A stretch of 64,000 nucleotides of DNA, from positions 1 to 64,000 of the forward strand of contig JBAUMC010000020.1 in assembly GCA_049578505.1 (NCBI GenBank). Reading direction: 5' to 3'. Source of the stretch: JAGVPT01 sp049578505 (GTDB taxonomy: Bacteria > Bacteroidota > Ignavibacteria > UBA10030 > UBA8401). A model generated the notes under the pieces. The model saw only the letters and a program-made list of their open reading frames with translations. It was not told the DNA's origin and did not search any database. Positions 1 through 8,483 of the stretch are shown piece after piece (within the stretch, counting starts at the first letter, position 1; each line of letters starts with the position of its first letter). A program made the translations under genes and the position numbers.

Positions 1-464
1 AGTTTTCTGCTGAAATATTTTGAATAGTCGCGCGGCGGAGCGGGCGTATATTCCTCTTTAATGAGGTGAGAAGAAATAAGAAAGTCGGCTGTGGAGCGGT
101 TACAGGCGGTCGGAATATTATAGAGAACGGCGATACGGAGAAGGGCTTTTACATCGACTTCGTGCGGCTGCGGCTCCATGGGATCCCAGAAGAAAATTAA
201 AATATCGATGCCGCCTTCCGCAATCATGGCGCCAAGCTGCTGGTCGCCGCCGAAGGGTCCGGACTTGAGCTTTAGTATTTTTACATCCTCGCGATGTTTC
301 GAGCCGGCATTTTTCTTGAGCGCCTCGGCCACCAACTTCCCGGTTGTGCCTGTACAAATTAACCGGTGGTTGAGGAGAGTGCCGCTGTTAAAGCTCACCC
401 ATTCCACCATATCTTTCTTGCAATTATCGTGCGCAACAAGCGCGACTCGTTTTACCGATTCCAT
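1..464 (-). CDS. mgsA: Methylglyoxal synthase, C-terminal end cut by window edge
   Basis: Converts dihydroxyacetone phosphate to methylglyoxal and phosphate, a cytosolic bypass of lower glycolysis. The frame is open from the ATG at 464 to the window edge, giving about 154 residues; E. coli MgsA has 152, so little is missing. Seen in order: an N-terminal LVAHDNCKKD strand, the CTGTTGKL phosphate-binding segment, SGPFGGDQQLGA with the catalytic aspartate, FFWDP, and PHEVDVKALLR holding the His and Asp that match E. coli His98 and Asp101. The start is preceded by AAAGGGA about 6 bases upstream. Overlapping reading frames at 118-357 (-) and 178-489 (+) are shadows of this gene. The family assignment is very safe; the exact C-terminus is unseen. 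Confidence 0.95.
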   Translation of the reverse strand, partial: MESVKRVALVAHDNCKKDMVEWVSFNSGTLLNHRLICTGTTGKLVAEALKKNAGSKHREDVKILKLKSGPFGGDQQLGAMIAEGGIDILIFFWDPMEPQPHEVDVKALLRIAVLYNIPTACNRSTADFLISSHLIKEEYTPAPPRDYSKYFSRK

Positions 465-578
465 TTTTTCCCTTTCAACGTTGCTGTGATCATTCGGCTA
501 AAATAAATGTGAATTGGTTCAATGGCAAGAAATTACTTAGAGGGAGAATTTGATGGCCGAAGGACCTCATGCAAACAA

Positions 579-610
579 CGAACCCCGACTTTTGAAAAAA
601 TCGGGGTTCG
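579..610 (-). terminator. Hairpin terminator after the small membrane protein gene
   Basis: Perfect 10-bp arms CGAACCCCGA (579-588) and TCGGGGTTCG (601-610) with a 12-nt A/T-rich loop. It begins 18 bases past the stop codon of the gene at 628-1047. On the minus strand the tail is TTGTTTG, a weak T run; on the plus strand the tail TATTTTTCTTT is better, so it may work in both directions. Confidence 0.6.
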
Positions 611-627
611 TATTTTTCTTTATGCAA

Positions 628-1047
628 TTACGCAGCTTTGGGGGGAGCTTCTTTTCTTCCGTACACTAATGCGAGCACAACCCCTGCAATGATATACTCT
701 ATGAACGTAAGCAAGAACCAGTGTAGTGCCAGCATATGAGGAATAGGAAAACTTGCATACGACCCAAACGCGAATCCGCTGGCGATGATCATTCCGACAT
801 AAAAGCCGTATCGGATGCCTTCCATAATTCCTTTATTTTCGTACCCCTTGGAAAAGATAACGGCAAAAAAGAACGCTGTAATAATATTTACGATAGGCAT
901 TATCCACATTATTTTGTCCTTCATATCCGCGCGCCACACATTCTGCATGGCCATGTAAGTGCTCGACAAAATAACGCCGTGGATAAGGAAACCGAGCACT
1001 TCGAGGGTGATGAAAACTGCTACGAAACCGATCAACATTTTTTTCAT
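628..1047 (-). CDS. Small four-helix integral membrane protein of unknown function
   Basis: A 139-residue protein with four predicted membrane segments (roughly residues 4-28, 47-65, 78-98 and 105-130) and a short lysine/proline-rich C-terminal tail. The first helix contains GFLIHGVIL followed by a tyrosine and a polar loop, a layout I associate with short uncharacterised membrane proteins of FCB and Acidobacteria genomes, but I cannot name a family. The start is well supported: AGGAGAGG lies 5 bases upstream of the ATG. It stands alone between mgsA and the ettA gap and is closed by a hairpin at 579-610. No function is proposed. Confidence 0.8.
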   Translation of the reverse strand: MKKMLIGFVAVFITLEVLGFLIHGVILSSTYMAMQNVWRADMKDKIMWIMPIVNIITAFFFAVIFSKGYENKGIMEGIRYGFYVGMIIASGFAFGSYASFPIPHMLALHWFLLTFIEYIIAGVVLALVYGRKEAPPKAA

Positions 1048-1155
1048 TGTGCCTCTCCTAAATTATGAAGGTGGAAAAATGCTGCTTGTGGTTCGAAGAC
1101 GGAGCAAGTATAGGGATATATGGGGATATTGTCAAGTGGCGGTGGTGTGTGGTGG

Positions 1156-1298
1156 GTTGTAAGTTATACGTTATAAGTTATATGTTTTAGGTTTTAGGTT
1201 TTAGGCTTTAGGCTTTACATTTTACGTCGTGCGTTGTAAGTTAAAAAAGATGCTACTAATAACGTAAAACGTATAACTTAAAACTTATAACTTACAAC
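1156..1298. repeat. Facing pair of degenerate 7-nt arrays (GTTNTAN type)
   Basis: From 1156 the plus strand reads in heptamers: GTTGTAA, GTTATAC, GTTATAA, GTTATAT, then GTTTTAG three times, GCTTTAG, GCTTTAC, ATTTTAC and so on to about 1239. A second array of the same type runs on the other strand to 1298. The outer 27 bases of the two arrays (1156-1182 and 1272-1298) are inverted copies with only two mismatches, so the block can fold as a long hairpin. It fills most of the 260-base gap between the membrane protein and ettA and ends 9 bases from the ettA stop codon. Confidence 0.85.
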
Positions 1299-1307
1299 TC
1301 AGACCCC

Positions 1308-2981
1308 TCACCCTCTCATCAGCTTCTTGTACTTGATCCGGTGCGGTTGATCTGCGGCGATGCCGAGGCGCTTCTTTCGGTTTTCTTCGTACTCGGAATA
1401 ATTCCCGTCGTACCAGAAAACTTTGCTTTCCCCTTCAAAGGCTAAAATGTGTGTTGAAATGCGGTCGAGAAACCAGCGGTCGTGGGAGATGACGACGGCG
1501 CATCCGGCGAAATTCATCAATGCCTCTTCGAGCGCACGCAGCGTGTTCACGTCCAGGTCGTTTGTCGGCTCGTCGAGGAGAAGGACGTTGGCCCCTTGCT
1601 TTAAAATTTTTGCGAGATGGACGCGATTGCGTTCTCCTCCTGAAAGCTCTCCGGTTTTCTTTTGCTGATCGCTTCCGCTGAAATTAAATCGCGCTACGTA
1701 AGCACGCGAATTCACATCGCGGTTCCCAAGCTTTAATATATCCTCACCCCCCGATATTTCCTGCCAGATTGTTTTCTCCGGGTCGAGCGGACGGCTCTGG
1801 TCGACGTAGGCGAGTTTTACCGTTTCGCCGATTTTGATTTCGCCGCTGTCCGGCTTCTCCTGCCCTGTGATCATGCGAAACAATGTCGTTTTTCCCGCTC
1901 CATTAGGACCGATGACCCCGATGATGCCGCCATGGGGGAGAACAAAATTCATCTCCTCGCACAGCAAATTATCGCCGTACCCCTTCGATACGTTGTGGGA
2001 CTCAATTGCGACATCGCCGAGGCGGGGACCGGAAGGAATAAATATTTCAAGATCTTCATCCCGCTTTTCCGATTCATCGGCGAGCATTTTTTCGTACGCC
2101 GCAATGCGGGCTTTGCTTTTTGCATGGCGCCCTTTCGGATTCATACGCACCCATTCCAGTTCCTCGGATAATGCCTTCTGACGCTTCGATTCCTGTTTCT
2201 CTTCGAGCCCAAGCCTCTGCTGCTTCTGCTCGAGCCAGGAAGAATAATTTCCTTTAAAAGGAATCCCTTCGCCCCGGTCCAATTCCAGAATCCATCCCGC
2301 CACGTTATCGAGAAAATACCTGTCGTGCGTCACGGCAAGGACGGTCCCCTTGTATTGACTGAGATGATGTTCGAGCCAGGAGACAGATTCGGCGTCGAGA
2401 TGATTGGTCGGTTCGTCGAGAAGCAGCACGTCGGGTTCTTGAAGGAGAAGGCGGCAAAGAGCAACGCGGCGCCTCTCTCCGCCGGACAGGACGTTCACCG
2501 GAGTGCTGCCGGGAGGGCAGCGAAGAGCGTCCATAGCCTGCTCAAGTTTGCTGTCGATGTCCCATGCATTGAGATGATCTATCTTTTCCTGAAGGTTTCC
2601 TTGCTTTTCGAGCAGCTTATCGAAGTCTGCGTCCGGTTCACCGAATTTGGCGGTGACGGCTTCGTACTCTTTGATGAGTGCAACAATTTCATGAACACCT
2701 TCCTCGACAATCTCTTTCACTGTTTTTGTCGCATCGAGCAGCGGTTCTTGCGGAAGATACCCAAACGATATTCCCTTTTGCGAGGTGATCTCGCCAATAT
2801 ACTCTTTATCGAGTCCCGCAATAATTCGCAGCAGCGTGCTCTTCCCCGCGCCGTTCAGGCCCAGCACGCCGATCTTTGCGCCGTAAAAAAAAGAGAGGTA
2901 GATATCTTTTAAAACTTGTTTGTTCGGCTTATGGATTTTCCCAACGCCGACCATCGAGAAGATGATTTTATTATCGCTCAT
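1308..2981 (-). CDS. ettA: Energy-dependent translational throttle protein EttA (ABC-F ATPase)
   Basis: A soluble ABC-F protein that binds the ribosomal E site and gates the first steps of elongation according to the ATP/ADP ratio (known for E. coli EttA). The 557 residues match the family length. Domain 1: Walker A GLNGAGKS at about residues 41-48 and LSGGERRR followed by LLLDEPTNHLD. A basic linker with WVRMNPKGRHAKSKARI is diagnostic for the EttA subgroup. Domain 2: Walker A GPNGAGKTT, LSGGERNR and LLLDEPTNDLD. There are no membrane segments. The ATG has AGGAG 5 bases upstream. It appears to be a single-gene unit bounded by a heptamer array downstream and a hairpin repeat upstream. Confidence 0.95.
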   Translation of the reverse strand: MSDNKIIFSMVGVGKIHKPNKQVLKDIYLSFFYGAKIGVLGLNGAGKSTLLRIIAGLDKEYIGEITSQKGISFGYLPQEPLLDATKTVKEIVEEGVHEIVALIKEYEAVTAKFGEPDADFDKLLEKQGNLQEKIDHLNAWDIDSKLEQAMDALRCPPGSTPVNVLSGGERRRVALCRLLLQEPDVLLLDEPTNHLDAESVSWLEHHLSQYKGTVLAVTHDRYFLDNVAGWILELDRGEGIPFKGNYSSWLEQKQQRLGLEEKQESKRQKALSEELEWVRMNPKGRHAKSKARIAAYEKMLADESEKRDEDLEIFIPSGPRLGDVAIESHNVSKGYGDNLLCEEMNFVLPHGGIIGVIGPNGAGKTTLFRMITGQEKPDSGEIKIGETVKLAYVDQSRPLDPEKTIWQEISGGEDILKLGNRDVNSRAYVARFNFSGSDQQKKTGELSGGERNRVHLAKILKQGANVLLLDEPTNDLDVNTLRALEEALMNFAGCAVVISHDRWFLDRISTHILAFEGESKVFWYDGNYSEYEENRKKRLGIAADQPHRIKYKKLMRG

Positions 2982-3000
2982 TGAACTCCTGAAATTAGCA

Positions 3001-3042
3001 TTCCCAAGCAGCCTGTCCCGCAGCAGCGGGAGAGCTTGGGAA
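3001..3042. repeat. REP-like palindrome (TTCCCAAGC family), double hairpin
   Basis: Arms TTCCCAAGC (3001-3009) and GCTTGGGAA (3034-3042) enclose a second hairpin CCCGC-AGCA-GCGGG (3017-3030). Two further sites with the same arms occur at 8510-8612 and 11860-11884, so this is a dispersed family rather than a single terminator. It sits in the 170-base gap between ettA and the ABC transporter; nothing else is recognisable there. Confidence 0.8.
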
Positions 3043-3151
3043 CGAGATAAAATAAAGATAAAGCAACTCTTCTTTGGAGAAATAGCACCTAGGTCAAGAA
3101 TGATCCAAATCTAATCATGAAGATGTCCTCCATCTCCGGAAAATACATCCT

Positions 3152-4456
3152 TTACCCAGCCGCATCTTGCCCGGTGTCTAAATAAAGAACCTTATCGTCG
3201 GCGTTATAACCGAACAACTCACCGTACCTTGCCCATGCGACCATCGTCTCGAAGAGTTTTTCGACGTCTTCGTTAGGAAGAAGGATGGCGAGCTGCTCGA
3301 GTATAATTTCTTCGTCAAGGTTCAGGGCCTCATTCCGCTGTAACATTCCGGAAATGACTTCGAACAATCGAAGAGAGAGCATCTGCTGTTTGAAAAGAAG
3401 TTTCCGGTTGTTGACATCTCCCTTGAGAAATTGTTTGCCGGTATCGGTGAAGACAACGTTATGTTTCGGCGTGTCGACAAAATCGAGCAGCTCGGCAGCT
3501 TTCACGACGGTAATTGTCGAACCGAAATCTTTCCCTGTCTTTTGGGCAAGGTCGAAAATATCAATCGTCCCGTTATGGTCGTCAAGAATCTCCAGCAACC
3601 CGAGAATTTCGCCAGGTGAGACATACGGCAGTGGTTCAATATGCCGTGCGACCGCGGTTTGTACGGCCGGCACAACTTCATCCGGGATGATAGCGTTGGT
3701 GATAATGTCGTGGATATGGTCGATCATGGTTAAGAACGCCGGCGAACGCATATCCCGTGGATGAGGCATTTCATTTTGTAAAATAACCCGGATCGCGCCT
3801 GGATTAGTGCTGAGCACGACAATACGGTTCGCGAGGAACACCGCTTCGCGAATATCGTGAGTAACAAAGAGGACGCTTTTGATTTCTACTTTGTGATCGA
3901 GCCAAAGATTAAGAACTTCTGCGCGAAGGTTCTCCGCCGTCAGCACATCGAGCGCGCTGAAGGGCTCATCCATGCACAGCAACTCCGGCTGGACCACAAT
4001 TGCCCGCGCGATCCCGACACGCTGTTTCATCCCGCCGGAAAGCTCCTTCGGGTACGCTTCTTCAAATCCTTCCAAGCCGACTTTGTCCACCGCTTGCCGG
4101 ACACGCGAGCGCACCTCTTCGTCCGGCAATTGAAGCCATTCCAACCCCATGGCAATATTTTCATGTACTGTCAACCACGGATAGAGAGCAAAATTCTGGA
4201 AAACAATCGATGCGCGAGGGTGGAATCCGACCAACGGTTTTTCATACGCAAGCACGTCACCCGTCGTCGGTTTAATCAGACCGGTCAGGATGCGCATCAT
4301 GGTCGACTTGCCCGACCCCGACGGCCCAAGGAGTGCGACAATTTCGCCTGCGTGAATCTGGAGCGAAACGTTTTCGAGCACTTTCAATTCCGCTCCGTTT
4401 GGCAGAGTGAATTCTTTACAGACGTTGCGCAGTTCGGCTATGGCATTTGAGTTCAT
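3152..4456 (-). CDS. ABC transporter ATPase, nitrate/sulfonate class, with C-terminal AAA-associated domain
   Basis: Cytoplasmic ATPase of an importer in the nitrate/taurine/bicarbonate class. Residues 1-260 form the ABC domain: Walker A GPSGSGKS at about 44-51, signature LSGGMKQRVGIARA, Walker B LLCMDEPFSALD and the switch histidine in FVTHDIREAV. The remaining ~170 residues match the AAA-associated C-terminal domain found on some members, which looks like a winged-helix plus helical regulatory module. Its ATG overlaps the stop of the permease gene by 4 bases (ATGA), so the two are translationally coupled. No substrate-binding protein gene is adjacent, so the substrate cannot be named. Confidence 0.88.
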   Translation of the reverse strand: MNSNAIAELRNVCKEFTLPNGAELKVLENVSLQIHAGEIVALLGPSGSGKSTMMRILTGLIKPTTGDVLAYEKPLVGFHPRASIVFQNFALYPWLTVHENIAMGLEWLQLPDEEVRSRVRQAVDKVGLEGFEEAYPKELSGGMKQRVGIARAIVVQPELLCMDEPFSALDVLTAENLRAEVLNLWLDHKVEIKSVLFVTHDIREAVFLANRIVVLSTNPGAIRVILQNEMPHPRDMRSPAFLTMIDHIHDIITNAIIPDEVVPAVQTAVARHIEPLPYVSPGEILGLLEILDDHNGTIDIFDLAQKTGKDFGSTITVVKAAELLDFVDTPKHNVVFTDTGKQFLKGDVNNRKLLFKQQMLSLRLFEVISGMLQRNEALNLDEEIILEQLAILLPNEDVEKLFETMVAWARYGELFGYNADDKVLYLDTGQDAAG

Positions 4457-6192
4457 TTGTTGAGGCTGAATTGAGTTTCTGCAATGTGGTAGAGCTTTTT
4501 CCAGAAAAGTTTATTGATAAGAACGACGGTTGCCGCCATAACAAGCACGCTCGCTGCGAGGACCCCAAAATTGCCGCTGTCGGTCGCATTGGTAATCATC
4601 GATCCGAGACCCGTTGCAATAAGAATTTTATCGCCGAAGTGAACATACTCCGCAACGATGCTCGCATTCCATGCGCCGCCGGTCGCCGTCACCCACCCGG
4701 TGACTAATGACGGAAATATTCCGGGCAGTATCAACCGTTTCCATGTTTGCCATCGCGTCAGCCGCGAGACGTGCGCAACTTCGCGGAGGTCCTGCGGAAT
4801 TCCCATCGCTCCGGCGATGACATTAAAGAGAATATACCATTGCGTTCCGAGCATCATCAGAACGATGGCGCCATACTCGATGCCGACTCCTGCCCCCGAC
4901 AGCGCAAGAATCACCAACGGAAAAAGCATCGGCGCGGGAAAGGACGCAGCAACCTGAGCGACCGGCTGGAGCACGCGTGAGAGCTTCGGATTCAACCCGA
5001 TCGCAACGCCGATGGGGATCATCAACAGCGTTCCGACCACAACCGCCACAAGGACGCGGCCAAAAGTGAAGAGAAGGTGTGAAAATATTGTCAACCATTC
5101 TTCAAGGTTCAACTCGGCAAATAGCGAAAACATTTTCCACGCGCCGAGGAGGATGACGGCAAACATAAGCGCCGTAACGATCCACCCGGAAATCTTCTTG
5201 AAAACTTTACCGGTGTAGACTGAGGAGATCGCTTCTTGTTTTTCGAAAGCAATGACTCCGTTGGTGACCCGCAGCGAGACGGAGGAGTAGAGAGGGTCCC
5301 AGACGCTCTCGCGGGCAAATTTCAGTAACTTTGATTCACGAAGAAGCTCAAGCACGAAGGATTTTTCGGTCTCGGATGCCTCGGTATCCTCAAATTTATA
5401 CTTCTGCGCCCAGGCAACAATCGGACGCCAGAAGAACTGGTCGACGAGGACAATCATGGTCGTCATGGCGATAATGGCGTAGATCATTGCCGGTACGTTC
5501 CCTTGTGAGATTGCGACACTCATGTAAGAGCCGATGCCGGGGAGCCGGAAATCTTTCGTCCCCAGCACAAAGGCCTCGTTGATGGTGAGGAAGAACCAAC
5601 CCCCAGCCATCGACATCATGCTGTTCCAGATCAACCCCATCGCCGAGTAGGGCAATTCCAGCTGCGTGAAGCGACGCCACCAGCCGAGTTTGTAAACGCG
5701 TGCCGTTTCTCGGAGCTCCGTTGGGATAGAACGGAGGGAATTATAGAAACTGAAAGTCATATTCCAAACCTGACCCGTAAAAATCATAATGACCGCGGCA
5801 AGTTCAAGCCCTACATTTGATGTCGGAAATATGGCAACAAACGCCAGCACTAACGTCGGGAGAAAACCGAGAACGGGTATGCTTTGCAGAATATCAAGAA
5901 GCGGAATCATGACCTTCTCCGCTCTTTTGTTGTATGCAGCCACGTAACCGTACAAAATCGTGAAGACCAGAGAAATGCCGTACGCAACGAAGCCCCTCAC
6001 GAGGGAGAAGAATGTGTACTTCGGCAGCGCCAAGGGAGAAAGATCGATGTCGACTTTTGGACGGAGGACACCGTTCCACTCTTTTCCCACGCCGACGAGA
6101 CTATACAACAATGCCGCCAGCGCAAGGAAGACCAGCGGGTCGACCCAACTGACGGAACGACGAAGACGAACGTAAGCACGAATCAGCGACAT
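4453..6192 (-). CDS. ABC transporter permease with two fused permease domains (anion type)
   Basis: A 579-residue inner-membrane protein made of two binding-protein-dependent transport permease modules in tandem (about residues 55-270 and 350-575), so one chain supplies both halves of the channel. Each half contains an EAA-type loop (RETARVYKLGWWRRFTQ in the first, REVAHVSRLTRWQTWKR in the second). This duplicated-permease layout is that of COG4986 anion transporters. It is the upstream gene of the two-gene operon with the ATPase at 3152-4456. The start at 6192 is the first ATG; no strong ribosome site is visible. Which anion is carried is unknown. Confidence 0.88.
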   Translation of the reverse strand: MSLIRAYVRLRRSVSWVDPLVFLALAALLYSLVGVGKEWNGVLRPKVDIDLSPLALPKYTFFSLVRGFVAYGISLVFTILYGYVAAYNKRAEKVMIPLLDILQSIPVLGFLPTLVLAFVAIFPTSNVGLELAAVIMIFTGQVWNMTFSFYNSLRSIPTELRETARVYKLGWWRRFTQLELPYSAMGLIWNSMMSMAGGWFFLTINEAFVLGTKDFRLPGIGSYMSVAISQGNVPAMIYAIIAMTTMIVLVDQFFWRPIVAWAQKYKFEDTEASETEKSFVLELLRESKLLKFARESVWDPLYSSVSLRVTNGVIAFEKQEAISSVYTGKVFKKISGWIVTALMFAVILLGAWKMFSLFAELNLEEWLTIFSHLLFTFGRVLVAVVVGTLLMIPIGVAIGLNPKLSRVLQPVAQVAASFPAPMLFPLVILALSGAGVGIEYGAIVLMMLGTQWYILFNVIAGAMGIPQDLREVAHVSRLTRWQTWKRLILPGIFPSLVTGWVTATGGAWNASIVAEYVHFGDKILIATGLGSMITNATDSGNFGVLAASVLVMAATVVLINKLFWKKLYHIAETQFSLNK

Positions 6193-6266
6193 GAAGAGAG
6201 ATTTGAGTTGTTATGAAGATATTGAAAAGCGGTGTGAGAGGCAATAAAGAAACTGTGAGGGAACTG

Positions 6267-7082
6267 TTATTTTAAGGCGACCGGTTTCCGTCGGATTATT
6301 TTTTTATAGTATGCCCACGCGGTGCTGTCTGCAATCGGCATGGTGTGGTAGACCTCAAGCTTTCGCAGCCGGAGGATTTCGGAATACCGATCCTGGGAAT
6401 TTGGATGCGTGCTGATCCACTCAAATTGTTTTGGAGTGTTGTTTTTTTCTTGCGATAAACGAAATATCACATCGGCAAAGGAGACCGGGTCGATCTCCGC
6501 TTTCGCCATTATATGGACGGCAGAGGCATCAGCTTCGCTTTCCAGGCGCCTGTCGAAGGCGGTCGATGATATGAGCCTTGCCGTCTCGCGGGCGATCTCT
6601 CCGTTTGCTTCACCTTCGGCAAGAGCCGCCAGCATCGACAGCCCCGCTTCTTTTTTAAGCCCCTTCATGATATCCCCATGTTCGATATGAGCGATCTCAT
6701 GCGCCAGAACACCGCTCAATTCTTCCGGCGACTTGCAATACCGTATCATTCCTGTGTAGACAATGAGATGCCGGTCGGGGAGAGCAATTGCATTCACCTC
6801 GTTCCGGACGAGAATATGGAGAGTGATTGAGGAGTCGTTAATGCCGTTCGCTGTGCAAAGTCTATTCTTGATGCCGTTGACAAATGTGTAGACGGTATCC
6901 GAGTTAAGCTCTTCGCCCCCTTTTTGCAGTTCTTCGAGGATCAATTCGCCTAATTTCTGTTCAGTCCCCTTCGTCAGCTCTTCAACACGGAAATATCCGA
7001 GGTAGTCGAAGCTGCCAAGGAGGAACCATATACCGAAGAACAAAACAGCAAGAACGATGAATTGACCGGCGATCTTTACCAT
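6267..7082 (-). CDS. M48-family zinc metalloprotease, membrane anchored
   Basis: A 271-residue protease with one N-terminal membrane helix (about residues 7-28) and an M48 catalytic domain. The zinc site is visible: HEIAH at 128-132 and the ExxxD motif E181-SEA-D185 that supplies the third ligand. Family members such as BepA and Oma1 degrade misfolded envelope proteins; that role here is inference. AAAGGA precedes the ATG, and the start lies one base after the stop of the DUF4870 gene, so it is the last gene of the TM2-DUF2752-DUF4870-M48 run. The single helix and lack of TPRs set it apart from BepA. Confidence 0.9.
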   Translation of the reverse strand: MVKIAGQFIVLAVLFFGIWFLLGSFDYLGYFRVEELTKGTEQKLGELILEELQKGGEELNSDTVYTFVNGIKNRLCTANGINDSSITLHILVRNEVNAIALPDRHLIVYTGMIRYCKSPEELSGVLAHEIAHIEHGDIMKGLKKEAGLSMLAALAEGEANGEIARETARLISSTAFDRRLESEADASAVHIMAKAEIDPVSFADVIFRLSQEKNNTPKQFEWISTHPNSQDRYSEILRLRKLEVYHTMPIADSTAWAYYKKIIRRKPVALK

Positions 7083-7083
7083 A

Positions 7084-7512
7084 CTATCCTTTTACTAGCG
7101 TCTCTGTCATCGGGCCGAAGAACCACCAGGTCACATGTCTTCCCTTGCGCGTTTGAACGGCTGCGTAAATGGTTGCGATGAATTCGACGAGATTAAACAG
7201 TATGATGGTAAAGATGTACGCGACATAATTATTTGATGCCGTTGTGCGGTCGAAAATGATTCCCAGTGTCCAATACATACCCGCAGCGTTGACCGGCAGC
7301 GTAAACCCTTGAGCCAGCAGCGCCTGCGTGCAATGCCAACGGACAAAGCGGGCCGATTTCCTGTTCGCAAAATAAAAAATCGCCGACGCTATCAGGTTGA
7401 CGATCGGCAAGGGAAGCCCGACCATAATCACGACAAGCGACATCAAATAACTGTTGGATGCTTTTTCAGCTTCGTATTCATCGGGGGGATAGGAGAATTC
7501 CTGGAGCGCCAC
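7084..7512 (-). CDS. DUF4870 (Tic20-like) membrane protein
   Basis: A 142-residue protein with about three membrane segments matching the DUF4870 fold. Typical family features are seen: a short acidic N-terminus, a first helix, then a polar stretch NRKSARFVRWHCTQALLAQ resembling the H-x-x-Q-A-L/A motif, and two further helices. It is related in shape to chloroplast Tic20 but no transport role is established for the bacterial family. The start is a GTG at 7512 preceded by AAAGGG. It is separated by one base from both neighbours, which shows tight operon structure. Confidence 0.8.
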   Translation of the reverse strand: MALQEFSYPPDEYEAEKASNSYLMSLVVIMVGLPLPIVNLIASAIFYFANRKSARFVRWHCTQALLAQGFTLPVNAAGMYWTLGIIFDRTTASNNYVAYIFTIILFNLVEFIATIYAAVQTRKGRHVTWWFFGPMTETLVKG

Positions 7513-7513
7513 C

Positions 7514-7927
7514 CTATAACCCTTTCGAAATATTCCAGAACCAGTTGAGCATCACAACGGCAACGGCAAAAGCGGCGAGCAATTTGTTGTGTGTAAGAAG
7601 ATGTTCGATCTGCGCATACCGTCTGTAGAAGCTGTGGCTCCTGCCGAATGTGTCGATCATGATCCACAAAGGAACAATGACCAGAGCAAGGGCAAGCACG
7701 ATCCCGAATGGGTTCATCATCAACGATTCATGCAACCTCCCACTCATAAGGAGGAGAAGCGAACGGGTCGTACCGCAGGAAGGACACGGAAGGCCGGTAA
7801 TTTCTTTAAACAAACAGACCGATGGTAATCCAGAAGTTTCCGAGCCTTCAATGAAATTCCAGCCAAGCCATCCATAGCCGGCCAGCGATAGGCCGGCGAG
7901 AACGATGTAAAGATTTTTTCTGATCAT
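7514..7927 (-). CDS. DUF2752 membrane protein
   Basis: A 137-residue membrane protein carrying the DUF2752 signature: a helix, then CLFKEITGLPCPSCGTTRS with the two-cysteine CPSC motif, then MNPFGIVLALALVIVPLW as the next helix. I place the start at the ATG at 7927 rather than the upstream in-frame ATG at 7987, because the latter would overlap the TM2 gene by about 50 bases and put 20 polar residues in front of the first helix. The family is common next to TM2 and DUF4870 genes in Bacteroidota-type genomes; its function is unknown. Confidence 0.8.
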   Translation of the reverse strand: MIRKNLYIVLAGLSLAGYGWLGWNFIEGSETSGLPSVCLFKEITGLPCPSCGTTRSLLLLMSGRLHESLMMNPFGIVLALALVIVPLWIMIDTFGRSHSFYRRYAQIEHLLTHNKLLAAFAVAVVMLNWFWNISKGL

Positions 7928-7934
7928 ACGAGAA

Positions 7935-8273
7935 TCAATACAAAACTTGCAGTATCCGTTGTAAGTTAAATTCGCGGGTCTTTCCAAGGATCAGGAACCA
8001 ATCAACGATTGTCCAAATACCAAGCCCTCCGCACGTCAACAGCTTTGCAATCCCAAGACCAATTTCGCCGAGCATGAACCGGTCAATTCCGAAATGGCCG
8101 CCGATGAGTGAAACAATGAGCATCGTTGTCGGGTCTTTGAGGTTTGCACCCTGTACCAAAAGAAGCTTTGAATCATCAAGCTTCATTAACTTTTCACGGA
8201 TAGCATTAAGCTGATATCCTTCAAAGTACTTGGAGGACATCATCATGTACATGTCGACTTTTTGCTGCTCCAT
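7935..8273 (-). CDS. TM2-domain protein
   Basis: A 112-residue protein with a polar helical N-terminus (about 45 residues) and a TM2 domain: two membrane helices joined by a short turn, with GGHFGIDRFMLGEIGLGIAKLLTCGGLGIWTIVDWF. The GxxGxDRF and W-x-x-D residues are the family hallmark. The start is the ATG at 8273, six bases after AAAGGGA; the further upstream ATG at 8288 would contain that ribosome site inside the coding region. It is the first gene of the four-gene membrane cluster running to 6267. Function unknown. Confidence 0.85.
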   Translation of the reverse strand: MEQQKVDMYMMMSSKYFEGYQLNAIREKLMKLDDSKLLLVQGANLKDPTTMLIVSLIGGHFGIDRFMLGEIGLGIAKLLTCGGLGIWTIVDWFLILGKTREFNLQRILQVLY

Positions 8274-8483
8274 AAGATTCCCTTTCAATGAAAGTTGTGT
8301 GAGTTTCGGTGATTCCCCAACACAGAAAAGACCCGGCTTTTATGATGTAAAATAAACCCACGAAACTTAATAATCGCTTCCTCAAAAAGCAACGAGGGAT
8401 CGGGTAGGGTGGTGGTAGTGATAGCTTGATAAGAAGTTGGAAAGACTTTAGGAGCTGTTCAAATATTTATTGAGGAAAAAAGA

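Noticed and set aside
178..489. 103-residue plus-strand frame at the window start
   Set aside because: It is the reverse of mgsA, whose conserved active-site motifs are on the minus strand.
1184..1225. Telomere-like TTTTAGG repeats
   Set aside because: They are part of a longer drifting 7-nt array with GTTATAA-type units on both sides, in the middle of a bacterial operon region.
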